Counted from the first letter of the stretch, positions 1-12,307 are shown. The stretch is DNA of 64,000 nt from Anagrus nilaparvatae (GCA_022575985.1 JAKSXM010000002.1:15797001-15861000), one strand, 5' to 3'. Numbers and translations: made by a program. Notes: a model not told the origin generated them from the sequence alone.

Positions 1-825
1 GTATTGACCAAAATATTAATTTCTAGTATAAAATTCAAGTTTCCTCTATTTTCTCTGCGCTTTAAGAGGAAATAAATGGTACCATTTTGATCAGTGAAGT
101 ATGCTCTTTTAAATAATAGCCGAATTTCGCTTGCTTTTTTGGAGGCCAAATAGACACTTTTACAGGGCCATTCTGATTCTTGTCACGATTTAGATAAAAC
201 TATCTACAAAATGTCTTTTATATTTGTAACCTAAGCTTTTTATTTTCGTAAAGATTATATGTATAGTTTTTGTTCCAAAGTTTTTGGTTCTAAAGGCATA
301 TTTATGTGTCTATTAGATAATTTGTTTTAATTCTAAGACAGTTAAAAAAAAAAACTACTGTGATTGCTTTAAAAAAATGTTATATTAGAAACTCATTCAG
401 AATATAATTATAAAATGATACCAAAAAATTGACGATGTCTATTTACACTTACTGTTTTTACACGACATCACGTTTTTCAGATATATGCTACTGCACCGTT
501 TTTAGATAAATTAAAAATAATATTCGTATTTAACTACCTTAAAATACTCAAAAACCAGAAGCTATAGATAAAATTGGTATTATTTCATAAAAATAGCTAA
601 AATTAGTCAAAAAAGCGTGAAAAATAGCCTAAGAATCCCTATTATGGGCTACCATTTTTTTTTGTATGAGTAGATATGATAATTAGGTGTAGAGATCCAA
701 AAAACATTCGTGTAATGTGAGAAAAATGGTAATATATTAAAAATTTTAACAAAAAATGGCAAAAAAACGTTTAAAATGACCTAAAATGGGCAATTACGCA
801 AAATTGGATCACGTTGGGTTAAAAC

Positions 826-965
826 GGATCTCGGAGATCTAAAGAGATCTAAATAGATCGAAAAATTGGCGAGACCTCTTTAGATCTCCGCAGATTTTTT
901 TCTCTAGAGATCAAAAAAGATCTGCGGAGATCTAAAGAGATCTATCGAAAATTCTTCGGGAACAT
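826..965. repeat. GATCT-rich palindromic repeat, copy 1
   Basis: The word AGATCT recurs many times in both orientations with motifs such as GATCTGCGGAGATCTAAAGA, so the block folds back on itself. It ends with a TTCGTCGGG/TTCTTCGGG-like word. A second block with the same words and the same ending lies at 35648-35789, so this is an interspersed family rather than a chance palindrome. Confidence 0.65.
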
Positions 966-1099
966 AAAAATTAGTGCTATTTTGAATAATGCCAATTGCG
1001 AGATTAAAATTTCTCCAAACTTTTGAAATATTTTAATTTTCGTTCAAATTTATATTAATCATCGCAAACCTACCATAGCTGAGTGAAAAATTTATATGT

Positions 1100-1235
1100 C
1101 ACTTATAGACTTTTTTTATTTTTACACCGGTTTAATGCCAATTAGTTTAGCGGATCTTGAGTTATAAATGGACAAACACACAGACCCACAAACTTACAGA
1201 GAGTTTTCAAATGTATACATAGAAGTATAAGAAAA
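1100..1235. repeat. Dispersed repeat with ACACACAGA(C) motif, copy 1
   Basis: The segment reads 'gacttttt..atttttacaccggtttaatgc..', then a run of CA-rich words, then 'agttttcaaatgtatacata'. A diverged copy with the same order (TTTGACACCAGTTTAATG, then ACACACACAC, then TTTTCAAATATATA) is at 21455-21570. No coding potential is visible. Confidence 0.45.
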
Positions 1236-1937
1236 TCTAAAAGTTTTAACTTTGATGTGTTTAACATAAAAAGTTTCTTCCTCGTCACTTTTTTAAGTAA
1301 TAATAATATTTTTGTAAGTTTGCTTTCAATTATTTTTGAATTTAAAAAGTAGAAATAATTTTTTTTTTAAATAATTGGTTTTATTTCATAACTTTTAAAA
1401 CTTATTTTCTTTTTCAATTTTTGCTTTATGTAAAATAATATACTTTTATTATTAGCTTTATTTTTGATGTGTATTTATTTTCTCGTATTAATAGCTTATC
1501 GTATTAATAGCTCTCGTATTATAAAACTTAGGTATACACTGTAAAAAAAACTCCGGTGATTTTTCGACTAAATTGGTAAATTTACTAAAATTTAGTAAAT
1601 TTTCGAAAAAATTCGCAATTTTTCGAAAAAAATCGGAAATTTACTAATATTTGTAAATTTGCGAAAAAATAGTAAATTAACAATTTTTTTTTTCGTAAAT
1701 TTTCGACAAAATCGTAAATTTACAACTGTGTCGTAATTTTACGATTTTTGTAGAAAAATTGCAAATTTTAATCGAAAATTTGCGACAAACAATTGTGAAA
1801 TTACAAGTCCTATTTTTCGTACCTAAAAACGCATAGCAAACCATTTAGAGTCATAAAATAATGTTTTTTTATTTTATACCATACTTAAGGACGCTCCGTC
1901 ATTTGAATTTCCGAATAAAGACATATACAGTTTGTTA

Positions 1938-2443
1938 GGCTGATTCCAGACGGAGCGCTGTTAAACGTGCGGTTAGCTCAAATCTGTAGTTATACCTGCG
2001 GTTAGATTTTGTTGCCAACCTAAACGTCAGAACTACGCGAGATAGCTTCCTTATCGACAAGAAGTTTATTTTATTTATTTTCTGCTCCTAAAAATACGTA
2101 TATAAAACTTTGGAAAAGTTATATTTACTTTTTTTTATTTATATGAAGAAAAAAAGTTAATTATACCTTTATTATTATAATATTATTCATAATAATATTA
2201 AAATTATTTTTATATACTACATAAAAATACAAAATAATTAAACTTATTATTTTTTTTTCCTTATTCTTTATTTCCAAAGTTTTATTTACGTATTTTTAGG
2301 AGCAGAAAATAAATTAAATAAACTTCTCGTCGATAAGGTAGGAGGTAGGTCTGATGCATAGGTTGGCAACAAAAGATAACCGCAGGTATAACTACAGATT
2401 TGAGCTAACCGCACGTTTAACAGCGCTCCGTCTGGAATCAGCC
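1938..2443. mobile_element. Harbinger-like MITE with TTA duplication
   Basis: A 506-bp fold-back starting GGCTGATTCCAGACGGAGCG and ending in its reverse complement, with arms matching over well over 100 bp (for example ACGTGCGGTTAGCTCAAATC on one side and its complement on the other). TTA flanks it at 1935-1937 and 2444-2446. A 3-bp TTA/TWA duplication is the known hallmark of PIF/Harbinger elements. It has inserted into the left arm of the larger fold-back, so it is younger than that element. Confidence 0.75.
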
Positions 2444-2499
2444 TTAGAGGAATGTGTCTCAGGAATCGAATGATATAGGCCATATAGTCGATAGTGATT

Positions 2500-3065
2500 G
2501 CCAGAGAAAAACTACTTAAGAACAAAAAAAAACTTTTCTTTTGACAATGAAATTTAGCCAAGTTATCGTCAATTTACGATTTTACTCAAATTTTTCTTAA
2601 AAAAGACATTAAAAAAAGTCTGTTTCTGAACTTAAAATATGCATTATTCCCTTGATTATTATGGTAAAATTCTCATTTTTTTTTTTAAATCGTTTACTTT
2701 TTCCCTGAGTATTTATTTCTTCAAGAAAAGAATACTTTTTTACCACATTTCAACATTTAGGTCAAAAACCAATGAAAAACTGTGTTAAATAAATTTGGCT
2801 AATTACAGTTTTCAAAGGTTTCTGACCTAAAAATTAAAATTTTGTGAACAAAAATGATTTTTTTTTTTTGAAGAAATGAATACTCAGGGAAAAATTAATC
2901 GATTTTAAAAAAAAAGTTATTATTTTACGATGAAAATCAAACAAGTCAGAAATAGGCATTTTTCAATATAAAACTTTGAGTAAAATCTTAAATTGACGAC
3001 AACTCGGCTAAATTTCATCGTAAAAAGAAAAGTTTTTTTTTCGTCTGGAGTAGTTTTTCCCTGGA
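2500..3065. repeat. Fold-back fragment related to the 33.8-35.6 kb element
   Basis: The arms pair around about 2790: GCCAGAGAAAAACTACT at 2500 matches the complement of the stretch ending CCCTGG near 3063, and AATTTAGCCAAGTTATCG matches CGGCTAAATTT. The same words (ATTTAGCCAAGTTATCGTCA, ATTTTTCCCTGGCAATTCAT) occur in 33796-35577, so it is a diverged member of that family. Confidence 0.6.
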
Positions 3066-3963
3066 AATCAAATTTTGTCATCTACTTATTATTTTAAATT
3101 TTAATTAACAAAAAAGTAATTTTTATCTTGATTAATGAAGTTATCGCCTATTTTATTTTTCTTAAATTATTTTGGGTTGCTCAGATACGAAAAACACGGT
3201 TTTCGACATAAAAGTGGCAAAATCTTTTTGGCATCCATCGCCGATTCCGTGATAACGTTTTTTTTGCATTTTATAGGTTGCAAACTATCAGAAAATCATG
3301 GTGGAAATCGTTGCCTCTTAAATTTTTTTTTTTTCATTCTTAGTGCTCATAAAACGTATTTTCTCGTAGAAATGCACATAAATTAGGCATTATTTTTTTT
3401 ACTACTTAATTTGGACAAAAAACTGAAGAAAAAAAATTTGAAGGCGCATCGATATAACCCGTTTTTTCAGATAGTTTAAACCTTCAGAAAACCGAAACAA
3501 AAAGTGAACAAGAAATCGGCGATAGATGCCAAAAAGATTTTTCCACTTTTATGTCAAAAACTGTCTTTTTTCGTAACTGATTTTCGAAAATTTTTATTTC
3601 AGGGGTTTTTCGCGGTATTTTTAGGGATATTTGTTTGTGACAAGTTAAAAAAAGTTCAAAACTAATACAAACAAGGATTTAGCATCAGTTTTTAAGCTTG
3701 AAAACCTGTATTTATTTTTTGCTTTTTTTCAAATTTTGTTTTATTACTTTTTCTTGCACCTTAGGTTTGTCTATTTTAATATTTTGTCTATTTTATTTTT
3801 ATCTCATAAAATATATTTTTCCAAGCAAATAAAACTCCATTAATGATTATGGGCCCAAATATTTTTCATTTTTACACGTTTATTACCAATTTTTTCAATT
3901 TTATACAATACGTAATTTTTGACCGATTATGCATATTTTTAAGCTGTAGAATTAAATTAAAAG

Positions 3964-4936
3964 GGGAGTTCAATACATTTGGAACACCAAATTATAACAA
4001 ATGATTATGAATGAGTTTATTATGTTGAAAAAACATGCCGGCTACTCTCCGTTCATTCCAAAGGGCCATCTGAGCCTAGAAACGCAGGGCTCAATGAAAT
4101 AGGGTTTTTTGGTAATTTTCAATGAGACGCTAAAACCTTACAAGTTAACTTAAACTCTTTTACTCTTTTCTTTGGTTGGTTTCATTTTTTTGGTGTAAAT
4201 ACCACCTTTCAAACGCCGTAAACCGTAATTTATTATCATTAATCCTCTCATCACTATAGCCAATTAACCAAATGGTCATTTTTGGTTAAAAATGACCTAT
4301 TTTTAAATTGCTGCCAAATTTGTAATTTTTGACGAAAATGGGTTTTATAAGTCTCAAAATATTTCCACAAGTTTCAAATTTCCAAAAATTCTTTACTCTA
4401 CTTTTTTGAATTATTTAATCATTAGATATATGATAATTAGAAGTCGGAGTCCCAATTATATGGTTTTATAAAAAGCTAATTTTTAATGTTAACTTAGAAG
4501 AGCCATTTCTTAAAAACGACTCAAGGAAATGAGATGAGAAAAAATTTTTGGAAACTTCAAGCTTGTAGGAATTTTTCAAGACATACAAAACCTTTTTTTA
4601 TTAGAAATTACGAATTTGGCAGCAATTAAAAATAGGTAATTTGGTTAATTGGCTACATTAATAAAAAAATTAGTGATGGAAAATTGCGGTTTATGGCGTT
4701 TGAAAGGTGACACTTACACCAAAAAATTGAGACCAACCAGAAGTGTTTTGGTTAACTTGTGAGGTTTAAGCGTTTCATTGCCAAAAAAACCCTATTTTAT
4801 AACATTGAACCCCGCGTTTCTAGGCCCAGAAGACCCATTAGAATGAACGGAGAGTAGCCGTCATGTTTTTTCAACATAATAAACTCATTCATAACCATTT
4901 GTTATAATTTGGTGTTCCAAATGTATTGAACTCCCC
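3964..4936. repeat. Central inverted repeat of the composite fold-back
   Basis: GGGGAGTTCAATACATTTGG at the left is the exact complement of the right end. Inside is a module with TTTGGCAGCAATT, AACTTCAAGCTTGTAGG and ACCAACCAGAAGT words, and diverged copies of it recur at 21600-21890, 38700-38820 and about 40590-40720. It is non-coding. Confidence 0.6.
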
Positions 4937-6288
4937 TTTTAATTTAATTCTACAGCTTGAAAATAAGCATAATCAGTCAAAAATTACGTATTATATAAAA
5001 TTGAAAAAATTGGTAATAAACGTGTAAAAATGAAAAATATTTGGGCAAATAATCATTAATGGAGTTTTATTTGCTTGGAAAAATATATTTTATGAGATAA
5101 AAATAAAATAGACAAAATATTTAAGATGAAAAAGTATAATTACTTCATTTTAACAAGAATTAAAAAATTGGGACTCTAGGGGTTCCATTATTGTAGCGCA
5201 TTAAAATAATTATTTTCGGGCATCTTGATGGTATGTAACAATCAATTTGGACTAAAAATTATCAATATTTACCAGTTTAACTCTTATATAGATTAAAAAC
5301 AGCCTAAGATGCAAGAAAAAGTAATAAAACCAAATTTGAAAAAAAGCAAAAAATAAGTACAGGTTTTCAAGCTTATAAATGTCAAAATATTGTTAAAAAT
5401 TGATGCTAAATCCTTGCTTGTATTAGTTTTGAACTTGTTTTAACTTGTCATAAAAAAAAATCCCTAAAAATACCGCGAAAAACCCCTGAAATAAAAATTT
5501 TCGAAAATCGGTTAGCTCAGTTACGAAAAAAGGCAGTTTTTGAGATAAAAGTGGAAAAATCTTTTTGGCACCTATCGCCGATTTCTTGTTCACGATTTTT
5601 TTCGGTTTTCTGAAGGTTCAAACTACCTGAAAACACGGGTTATATCGATGTGCCTTCAAATTTTTTTTTTCATTTTTTTGTCCAAGTTAAGTAGTAAAAA
5701 AAAAATAATGGCTCATATACTAAAAATTATTATCAAAATTAATTTTTTTTTTTTAAAGTAAAAATGTCCCATTTAAATTATAATTGAATCATCCTGTTTT
5801 TACTTATAATAACTTGTTCGTTTAGATTATCCTTTTTTACGTAATTAAAAATATTTTTTATTCTTAAAATATTAATAATTATATACCTATTTTCTAAAAG
5901 AAATGTAGCGAAAAAAAAAAAGTATTCATCTTTTCTCATGGTATAAAATCAAAAAACATTATTTTATGACTCTAACTGGTTTGCTATGCGTTTTTAGGTA
6001 CAAAAAATATGGCTTGTAATTTCACAACTGTTTGTCGCAAATTTTCGATTAAAAATTGCAATTTTTATACAAAAATCGTAAAATTACGACATAGTTGTAA
6101 ATTTACGATTTTGTCGAAAATTTACGAAAAAATAAATCGTAAATTTACTATTTTTTCGCAAATTTACAAATATTAGTAAATTTCCGATTTTTTTCGAAAA
6201 ATTGCGAATTTTTTCGAAAATTTACTAAACTTTAGTAAATTTACCAATTTTGTCGAAAAATCACCGGAGTTTTTTTTAACAGTGTATA

Positions 6289-7367
6289 TTTACTCTTGTA
6301 TATAAGTATTTACTAGGGATATGTGGTTCTGAACTTTCGGGTGATGTATTCGAAAATTTGGGTAATCGTACATCTATAATATCAAAATATTTTTTACATA
6401 TAGGTTTATAAAAAAAGTTCTTAATTAAAACTATAAAATCTAAGTTACCTTGGATTTAAACAAGTTCAAACGAATTTAAAAATTATCGGAAAGGGTGCCC
6501 TAAAATTCAAGTAACCGCACCCCCTATTATGTACAAAAAGTGGATCTTTATTTTACTAATTTCGCAAAAAATCTCCAACTACTTCTCTGACCCCACAAAA
6601 CTTCAAAATTTTCAATACTTTTTTAATATTTAATTTTAATATTTGATACGTCCAATTATAAAATTTATAATAATAAAAATTTTTTTTTTACGACCTTGTT
6701 GGACCAATAATAAATCATTTCGATTTATAACTATAAACTCACATTGTGATACGTGGATATAATCTATATCTCTTTGAATTAACGTACCCAGTAGTTTGTT
6801 ATTCACCAAAGCGACTTTTTTATTGAAAATTTGATTTTAAAATTTGGAAAAAATGAAAATAAAAAAAATAAATAAAAATTGAAATTATGAAAATTACCAA
6901 AAAAAATTTTGCAAAAATGGGTTATTTCAGCTTTCTTAAGTGTGACCAAGCTTCATCAGTACGAAAATCACACTTAATATTCGTATATAACCCATGAAAT
7001 TAAACCGAAAGTTTGAATTACTTGAAATTAAACTCGAACTGAGAATTGTAAAAAACAATAAGTCTGAAAAAATTGTAAATTAGCTATTGTTATCCACTAA
7101 AGTATAATGTAAAATGTAAAATTGTAAAAATGAAAATGTAAAATAAAAAATGTAAAATTCAATATGAAAAAAAAATGAAATATTTCACTATATTAAAAAA
7201 TATAATTAAGAGAAAAAACTTTTTTTTTTAATATTTAGTATTCAAAATTTAATAATAAATTATTCAATTATATTATTATAAAAAAACTTTTTTCTTTATT
7301 TTATTTAAGTATAATTAAAGATTAATACTTGAAGAAAAACTTATTAGAATACTTAATTAATGTATAT
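6289..7367. other. AT-rich spacer with one long hairpin
   Basis: No gene is seen. The one clear structure is a hairpin at 6917-6995, entered separately. The remainder is low-complexity AT-rich DNA. Confidence 0.6.
6917..6995. repeat. 79-bp hairpin
   Basis: ATGGGTTAT at the left pairs with ATAACCCAT at the right, and CTTAAGTGTGA pairs with TCACACTTAA further in, leaving a loop of about 25 bases. It could be a very small MITE or a structured transcript; no duplication is evident. Confidence 0.5.
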
Positions 7368-8047
7368 ATGGCCGTTTCTTTTTAAAATCGAACCCCCCCC
7401 CTTGTTTCCAAAAGTTGGCGTTTCGTAGAAGGACACGTGGGGGGTCTCAAATCTTGGTTAAAAGTATATAGATTTTCATTCTTATTGGCCTTTCCTATTT
7501 TTTCAACTTGCATGCCCGTTAAGCGCGCTTATTTGCTGGGAATTTTAAATTTAAAGTCAGAAAAATTAGAATAAAAATAGGTTAATAGAAATTTTTATGA
7601 AATTTGTTACTTATCAAAACGAAGTAAATAAAACTTATCCATGAATTTTATTGTTTATTTTTCAACAATTTTTGCGGGTGCTATGTGGTTTTTATAAAAC
7701 ATCCACTTTGACTGATGATATTTCTGAACCTACAGATCCAAAATAAGAAAGTTATAGCGTAATATCGTTGTGTTTTGATATATCAAAAGCGTGCCAAATA
7801 ACAGGGGATTTTATCAAAAATTTTCGGATTTTGCAACTTAAGGGGTGATTCTGAAAAAAAAGATGCATTTCCTTATGAAAATTAATACCCAAAAATTACT
7901 AAATCCGGAACTACTCGATGGAATCCCCGCCATTCGTCAAACTGAATATATATTAAAAAGCTATAATTTTGTAAAAAACAAATTTTTTTACGTTGCGTAA
8001 AATTTTGGTCAATGGGGATTTATTCGATTTCAAAAAGAAACGGCCAT
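7368..8047. mobile_element. 680-bp MITE with ATGGCCGTTTC ends
   Basis: The ends are inverted copies of TATGGCCGTTTCTTTTT(G)AAATCG, and both flanks are TA-rich (TATA), consistent with a TA duplication of the Tc1/mariner type. The interior has a C-run near 7390 and no reading frame of note. The exact boundary cannot be fixed because the flanks are alternating TA. Confidence 0.6.
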
Positions 8048-8049
8048 AT

Positions 8050-9034
8050 AATAATAAAGTACACCTTTCTTGATAAAGAATTTTTTCTGAAGATAAAAAT
8101 TATTTATTATCAATATTCATAAAAAAAGAAAAAAAAAGTCATTTCTTTTAAGAATATCTTTATAAATATAGACTTTTATTATTTATAAGCTATTATAATA
8201 TTATGATAAATGAAATTTTATAAAAGACTGAGATTACAATGCATTATTTTTTAATAATTAATCATAATTTGTATTATATTATTATTTTATTATTAGTTTC
8301 TCTTTTTGTTTAATACTAACTTAAGTTTATTTAATGAAACGCATTTATTTTAGTCTGTTATACAGAATGAATACTTTATATTGCTCGTTTTTCAAATATT
8401 CCTAAATATCTGTAAATCACATTTATTTTGACACCTTAACATTATCATGCCATTTTTTTGAATAATATATTTTACTTTATGCACCGATACAAATTCTTCA
8501 AATGTAATAAAAAATTAAATTTCTATTATATATTTTAAAGGCTGCTATCAAATAAAAAGCACTGTTAATGTTATTTTTACTTATAGGATATAATTTTTAT
8601 TTCTTCCTTATTGTACAAGAATAATTATTAAAATTTATGATAAATTAATACATGAATAAAAAAAATTTTATTGTATAGTCATTTAAAGAATTATGGAGGA
8701 AATATTTTTAGTGATACTAATGTTTATTTATATGTAAAAATCAACTATTAGCTTATTTTAGAAATTATGTACTTTATACTTGAATAATTATAATAAAAAA
8801 TATTTGTTTTTTTTTAATATTTATATTTTAGGGTTGTAAGTTATTGTTTGTAGCAAAAGCAATGCATATTTTTTTAACAAATTATCATTTCAGCATTTTG
8901 ATAACTAAATGATTTAAAATTTTTCCAAATTTTTATGAAATTTTTAGCACTTACTCTTTTTTGTAAATATTTGTTTTAAAAATAAGTGCAATATACTTTG
9001 AAAAAAAAAATTATTTTTCTTCCTAGAAGGTCGA
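8050..9034. other. AT-rich spacer
   Basis: Very AT-rich, with mononucleotide runs. I see no gene, RNA gene or clear repeat boundary. Confidence 0.6.
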
Positions 9035-9237
9035 AATAGCTATTTTTTAAACAGGGGACTGACAGTGAACAAAATATTGGTTTTGATTTTGCATACAGTT
9101 GTGTGCACGAGCAAATGCAGATAGCATGCAAAAGTCGAACCCCATATTTAGTCCCGTGATTTAAAACATAGTTTAACATATAACGGGAAAAAAAACCACC
9201 TCCTTAGGGTAGAAAATAGGCTTTTTTGCCCTAGATA
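9035..9237. repeat. Structured ~200-bp repeat, copy A
   Basis: Nearly colinear with 32968-33163. Three stem-loops can be drawn: TTTTGCAT/ATGCAAAA, CCCGT/ACGGG and CTTAGGGTA/TGCCCTAG-like. The core word GCATGCAAAAGTCGAACCCC is identical in the two copies. It contains no open frame worth calling. It may be a short interspersed element or a structured non-coding RNA remnant. Confidence 0.6.
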
Positions 9238-9349
9238 TGTAAAATAATGTTTCTAGTCTGCAGACAAAAAGTAAATATTTCCAGCCACTGCACATTAGGC
9301 AAAGATATATTTTCGAAACACTGATGTCCAGCCATATAAAAAAAAATTA

Positions 9350-9835
9350 GAAGCCATTTTTCGGTAAAAAAACCAAATTTTTTCTTTAAATATTAGCAGA
9401 AACTCAAGTCATGGTAATTTTTACTAAAAAAAATTCTTAAGAAGAATTAAAGTAGTAAAAATTTGACAAAAATATATCACCACATACTTTTTCAAGACTT
9501 TAAAAAATTTTTTTTCTTTATTTTTTATAGTTTTTAAATTATTAAAATGAATGTTTAATATTAACATATTAGATCATTATTTCATGAATTTAAGGCTAGT
9601 TATTCGAAATTTAGTTGCTAGACATTTAAAATCATATCTGCTTTGTATATGAAATTTCAAAAAATTTGTAATTTTCAAAAAATTAATTATCAGATTCGAG
9701 GTATCCAGCAAAAACGATATTTCTAGATATTAGTACTTTCATGGAAAAAAATGAGGTATTACTTATTATCATATCTTGAGTTTCTGCTAAAATTAAAATA
9801 AAATATTTGGTTTTTTACCAAAAAATTGCTCAATT
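9350..9835. repeat. 480-bp fold-back
   Basis: CAGAAACTCAAG near 9395-9410 pairs with CTTGAGTTTCTG near 9776, and GGTAAAAAAACCAAAT pairs with ATTTGGTTTTTTACC, giving arms of about 60 bp. No duplication is identifiable in the AT-rich flanks. Confidence 0.55.
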
Positions 9836-10427
9836 CTATACCGCAATTTTATACCGCATTAAAAATTCCATGTTCACTCGTAAAATTTCGTTAAAAAAAT
9901 TGAAAAATGAAGATAATTTATATAGGACAGATGTGCTTTCAAAATCTGACCTCTTCTAAGGGCTTTTTATTTTGAGAAATCGTCATAAATATCTAATATG
10001 TCAAAAACTAATAAAATATTTCTAAATAAGGATACCATGAAAAAAAAGTGAAATAATAAAAAATTAATCGATAGACTATACAAAATATATTTTCCCGAAC
10101 TTGTCAAATAATAAATTATTAATATATTTACTTTTTATTTATTTATAAATGGTTGACCAAAATACTCGAACTAAAATCGATTAAAATACTAAATAGTTTT
10201 ATAAACTATTCCAGTAAATATATTATTTACTTATTATTATCGGAATTTTCAACCTATAACTCTTTATTCTATCAATAAACATTATTATATTTTAGATAAT
10301 ATATTTGTAATGAATAACGTTTTAAACATTTTTAAAATATCTAAAAAATATAGAAATACAACTTAAATATATATGAAATATAAGTATAATTTTTGTTTAT
10401 TAGCAGATTATTTTAAAATTGGGTTCA
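9836..10427. other. AT-rich spacer
   Basis: No gene, repeat boundary or RNA gene is seen. Confidence 0.55.
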
Positions 10428-10560
10428 CTCGTGCACTTTTGAGCTGTACCGGCCAAGTATAGGCCGACGTTTGGCAAAACGCTCAGCCGACGTGTGGCGC
10501 ACGTATAGCATAGGCCGTGATATATGGCGCATACTTCAGCCCACGTATGGCAGAAGATTT
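10428..10560. repeat. Short CCGACGT/TGGC direct-repeat block
   Basis: A GC-richer patch in which variants of GGCCGACGTNTGGC and ACGTATGGC repeat several times. It opens with GCACTTTTGAGCTGTACCGG, whose diverged reverse complement lies near 16990-17015 (GCCGGTACAGTTCAAAAGTT). This suggests both patches are ends or parts of one repeat family. Confidence 0.45.
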
Positions 10561-10564
10561 TTAT

Positions 10565-10680
10565 TAAAAAAAAAAAAAAAAAAAAATTTATTTGGTCCAG
10601 GAATTGAACCGGAGACCCTCTTTAAAATTTTAAGAGGGTTGAGGATTATACGAGTGCGGCCAACACTCGTATCTGAAATT
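10565..10680 (-). mobile_element. tRNA-derived SINE-like fragment
   Basis: On the minus strand a tRNA-like segment with a B-box-like GGTTCAATTCC (complement near 10597-10607) is followed by an A-tract (the T/A run at 10568-10585). This is the order expected for a 3'-tailed SINE. The GAGTGTTGGCCGCACTC word upstream may be a degenerate A box. It is not a folding tRNA gene. Confidence 0.45.
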
Positions 10681-10734
10681 TATTGCATAAATGGATGTAA
10701 AATGTTGTATCTTATTGTATTTAAATTAAATTGA

Positions 10735-11084
10735 TATCAGATTTTTCAACTTCATTTAGAAAGTACTTCGTACAGAAAATGATTGTTTTTCACAACCGAA
10801 ATATTTTCCAGTTTTCACAAGATGGCGAAATATAAATTAAAATATTGATCTAAGATCCATAAAATAAGATTAGGCGCAACGATAAAATTTAATTTGAAAA
10901 AATTTGTTTGGTATTGGAAAATTTTTTGGTTTTTCCAACATGGTGGACCATAAAATACATTTAAAAATTTCTATAAATATAAATTATAAATATATTTCAA
11001 ATTAATTCGATAATTGATGCATAATTTTAAGAAGGGTAATAAAAGAGAGTGATTAGTTATTAGTTAGTTATTCTATTATCGCTT
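10735..11084. other. AT-rich spacer
   Basis: No gene is seen. It leads directly into the tandem array that starts near 11085. Confidence 0.5.
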
Positions 11085-11340
11085 ACTTCCTTAGGTTACG
11101 TTTGTGTGAGATTTAACGTGTTGTTTTACTTATTATAGACCAGTTCAGTAGGTTACGCTAGTGTAATGCTTTACATATCGTTACTTTATTATAGCCTATT
11201 TCCTTAGGTTAAGCTAGTGTAAGGCCTGACGTGTCCTTATTTTATTATAGCCTACTTCCTTAGGTTAAGTTAGTGTCAGGCTTGACGTGTTGTTTTTCTT
11301 ATTATAGACCAGTTCCTTAGGTTACGTTAGTTTAATGCTT
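11085..11340. repeat. Tandem repeat, about 65-bp unit, four copies
   Basis: The phrase CCTTAGGTTACGTTAGTGTAA (variants) followed by GACGTGTTGTTTT.CTTATTATAG recurs about four times at a period of roughly 60-70 bp. The units differ by a few substitutions, so the array is not brand new. Confidence 0.7.
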
Positions 11341-11389
11341 AATTTTTTAACGGGAAAAATGAAATTTTTCAACGAAAAATTATTTTTAT

Positions 11390-11795
11390 TCAACCCGAAA
11401 ACCGCTGACGGCGGAAAATTAATTTTATTCGTTTTAGGAACATCGAATAGTATTTTACAAACTACTGATGACTATTTTCTTAAATGGGAAAAATAATATC
11501 CAGCTCAGAGGTAGTTTCAAAAACGCAACTGAGTATATAACGTATTTTAAATATCGCAATGAGGTTAAAGGTTGTTTATAAAATACTTTACAGTAGCTCA
11601 TTTTATAGGAAATTTGGAATATAGCTCGTTGGTAGATTTGAAAATACTAACGGCTACGTTTCGTATTTTGTAAATACAGATTTAGATCATTTCTTATTTA
11701 TAAAATACCAATGAGGCTCATTTCTACATTACAATTTAAGAAACAGCCTCGTTGGTATTTTACTCCCGAAATTTCGGTATTTTCATATTGAGAGG
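11390..11795. repeat. Degenerate array of AAAATACC/GCTCNTTGGTA words
   Basis: Variants of 'aaaatac...gag(g)ctcgttggtatttt' recur with irregular spacing. The theme (a GAAAATAC word beside a GC word) resembles the array at 17270-17700, so they may share an origin. No coding is seen. Confidence 0.4.
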
Positions 11796-12307
11796 GTACA
11801 TTTATTATGAACATTACCCTACCTAAAGATCCACTTAAAAAGAAACGATCTATTATAATATTATTCAAATGACACATTATTATCTATTATCTATCAGAAT
11901 GCTAAATCGAATCTGTCAGGTTTTAATATGTTTACCATTTTCATTGATGTCAAATGAAACGTAGCTTTACAGTAAATTACATCATATTCTCAATGAGATT
12001 TAAAATAAAATTTTACAAAATGGAAAATAATCATTAGTTTACCTACGTTATAATTTGAATGTAACTTAGCCTTTACATGAGATTTCAAAATCATATACTT
12101 CAAAATTTTCACTTCATTTACTTCATCAATTAGTTTCTCAAAAAACAAAAACTTTTGCCTAGTGAAATCTTTAAATACTACAGCTTAATTAATCACGCGT
12201 TGATCAGCTACGCAGTAATTCTTTTACAATGTATTGAAGTTTTTTTTTTTTTTAATGAATATTGTTTGTCAAATGATTAACTTAGTCCTAAAACGTAAAA
12301 ATCCTGC

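Larger units (their letters stand above)
1..1536. other. AT-rich non-coding stretch
   Basis: No reading frame here looks like a gene. The stretch is AT-rich with poly-A/T runs and holds two repeats entered separately: the GATCT-rich block near 826-965 and a dispersed repeat near 1100-1235. Confidence 0.7.
1537..6284. mobile_element. Composite 4.75-kb fold-back element
   Basis: The ends are inverted copies beginning CACTGTTAAAAAAAACTCCGG (left end has one base fewer), flanked by TATA on both sides (1533-1536 and 6285-6288). Matching arms can be followed inward: 1540-1870 pairs with 5940-6280, 3410-3610 with 5480-5700, and 3961-3990 with 4910-4939. The arms are unequal because other elements sit inside, notably 1938-2443 and about 2500-3065. 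No transposase is encoded, so it is non-autonomous. The superfamily is unclear; a 4-bp TATA duplication with CACTG ends does not fit one class cleanly. Confidence 0.75.

Noticed and set aside
1537..6284. Viral or polydnavirus segment
   Set aside because: The palindromic structure with short flanking duplication and absence of any gene fits a non-autonomous transposon; no viral gene or wasp integration motif was recognised.
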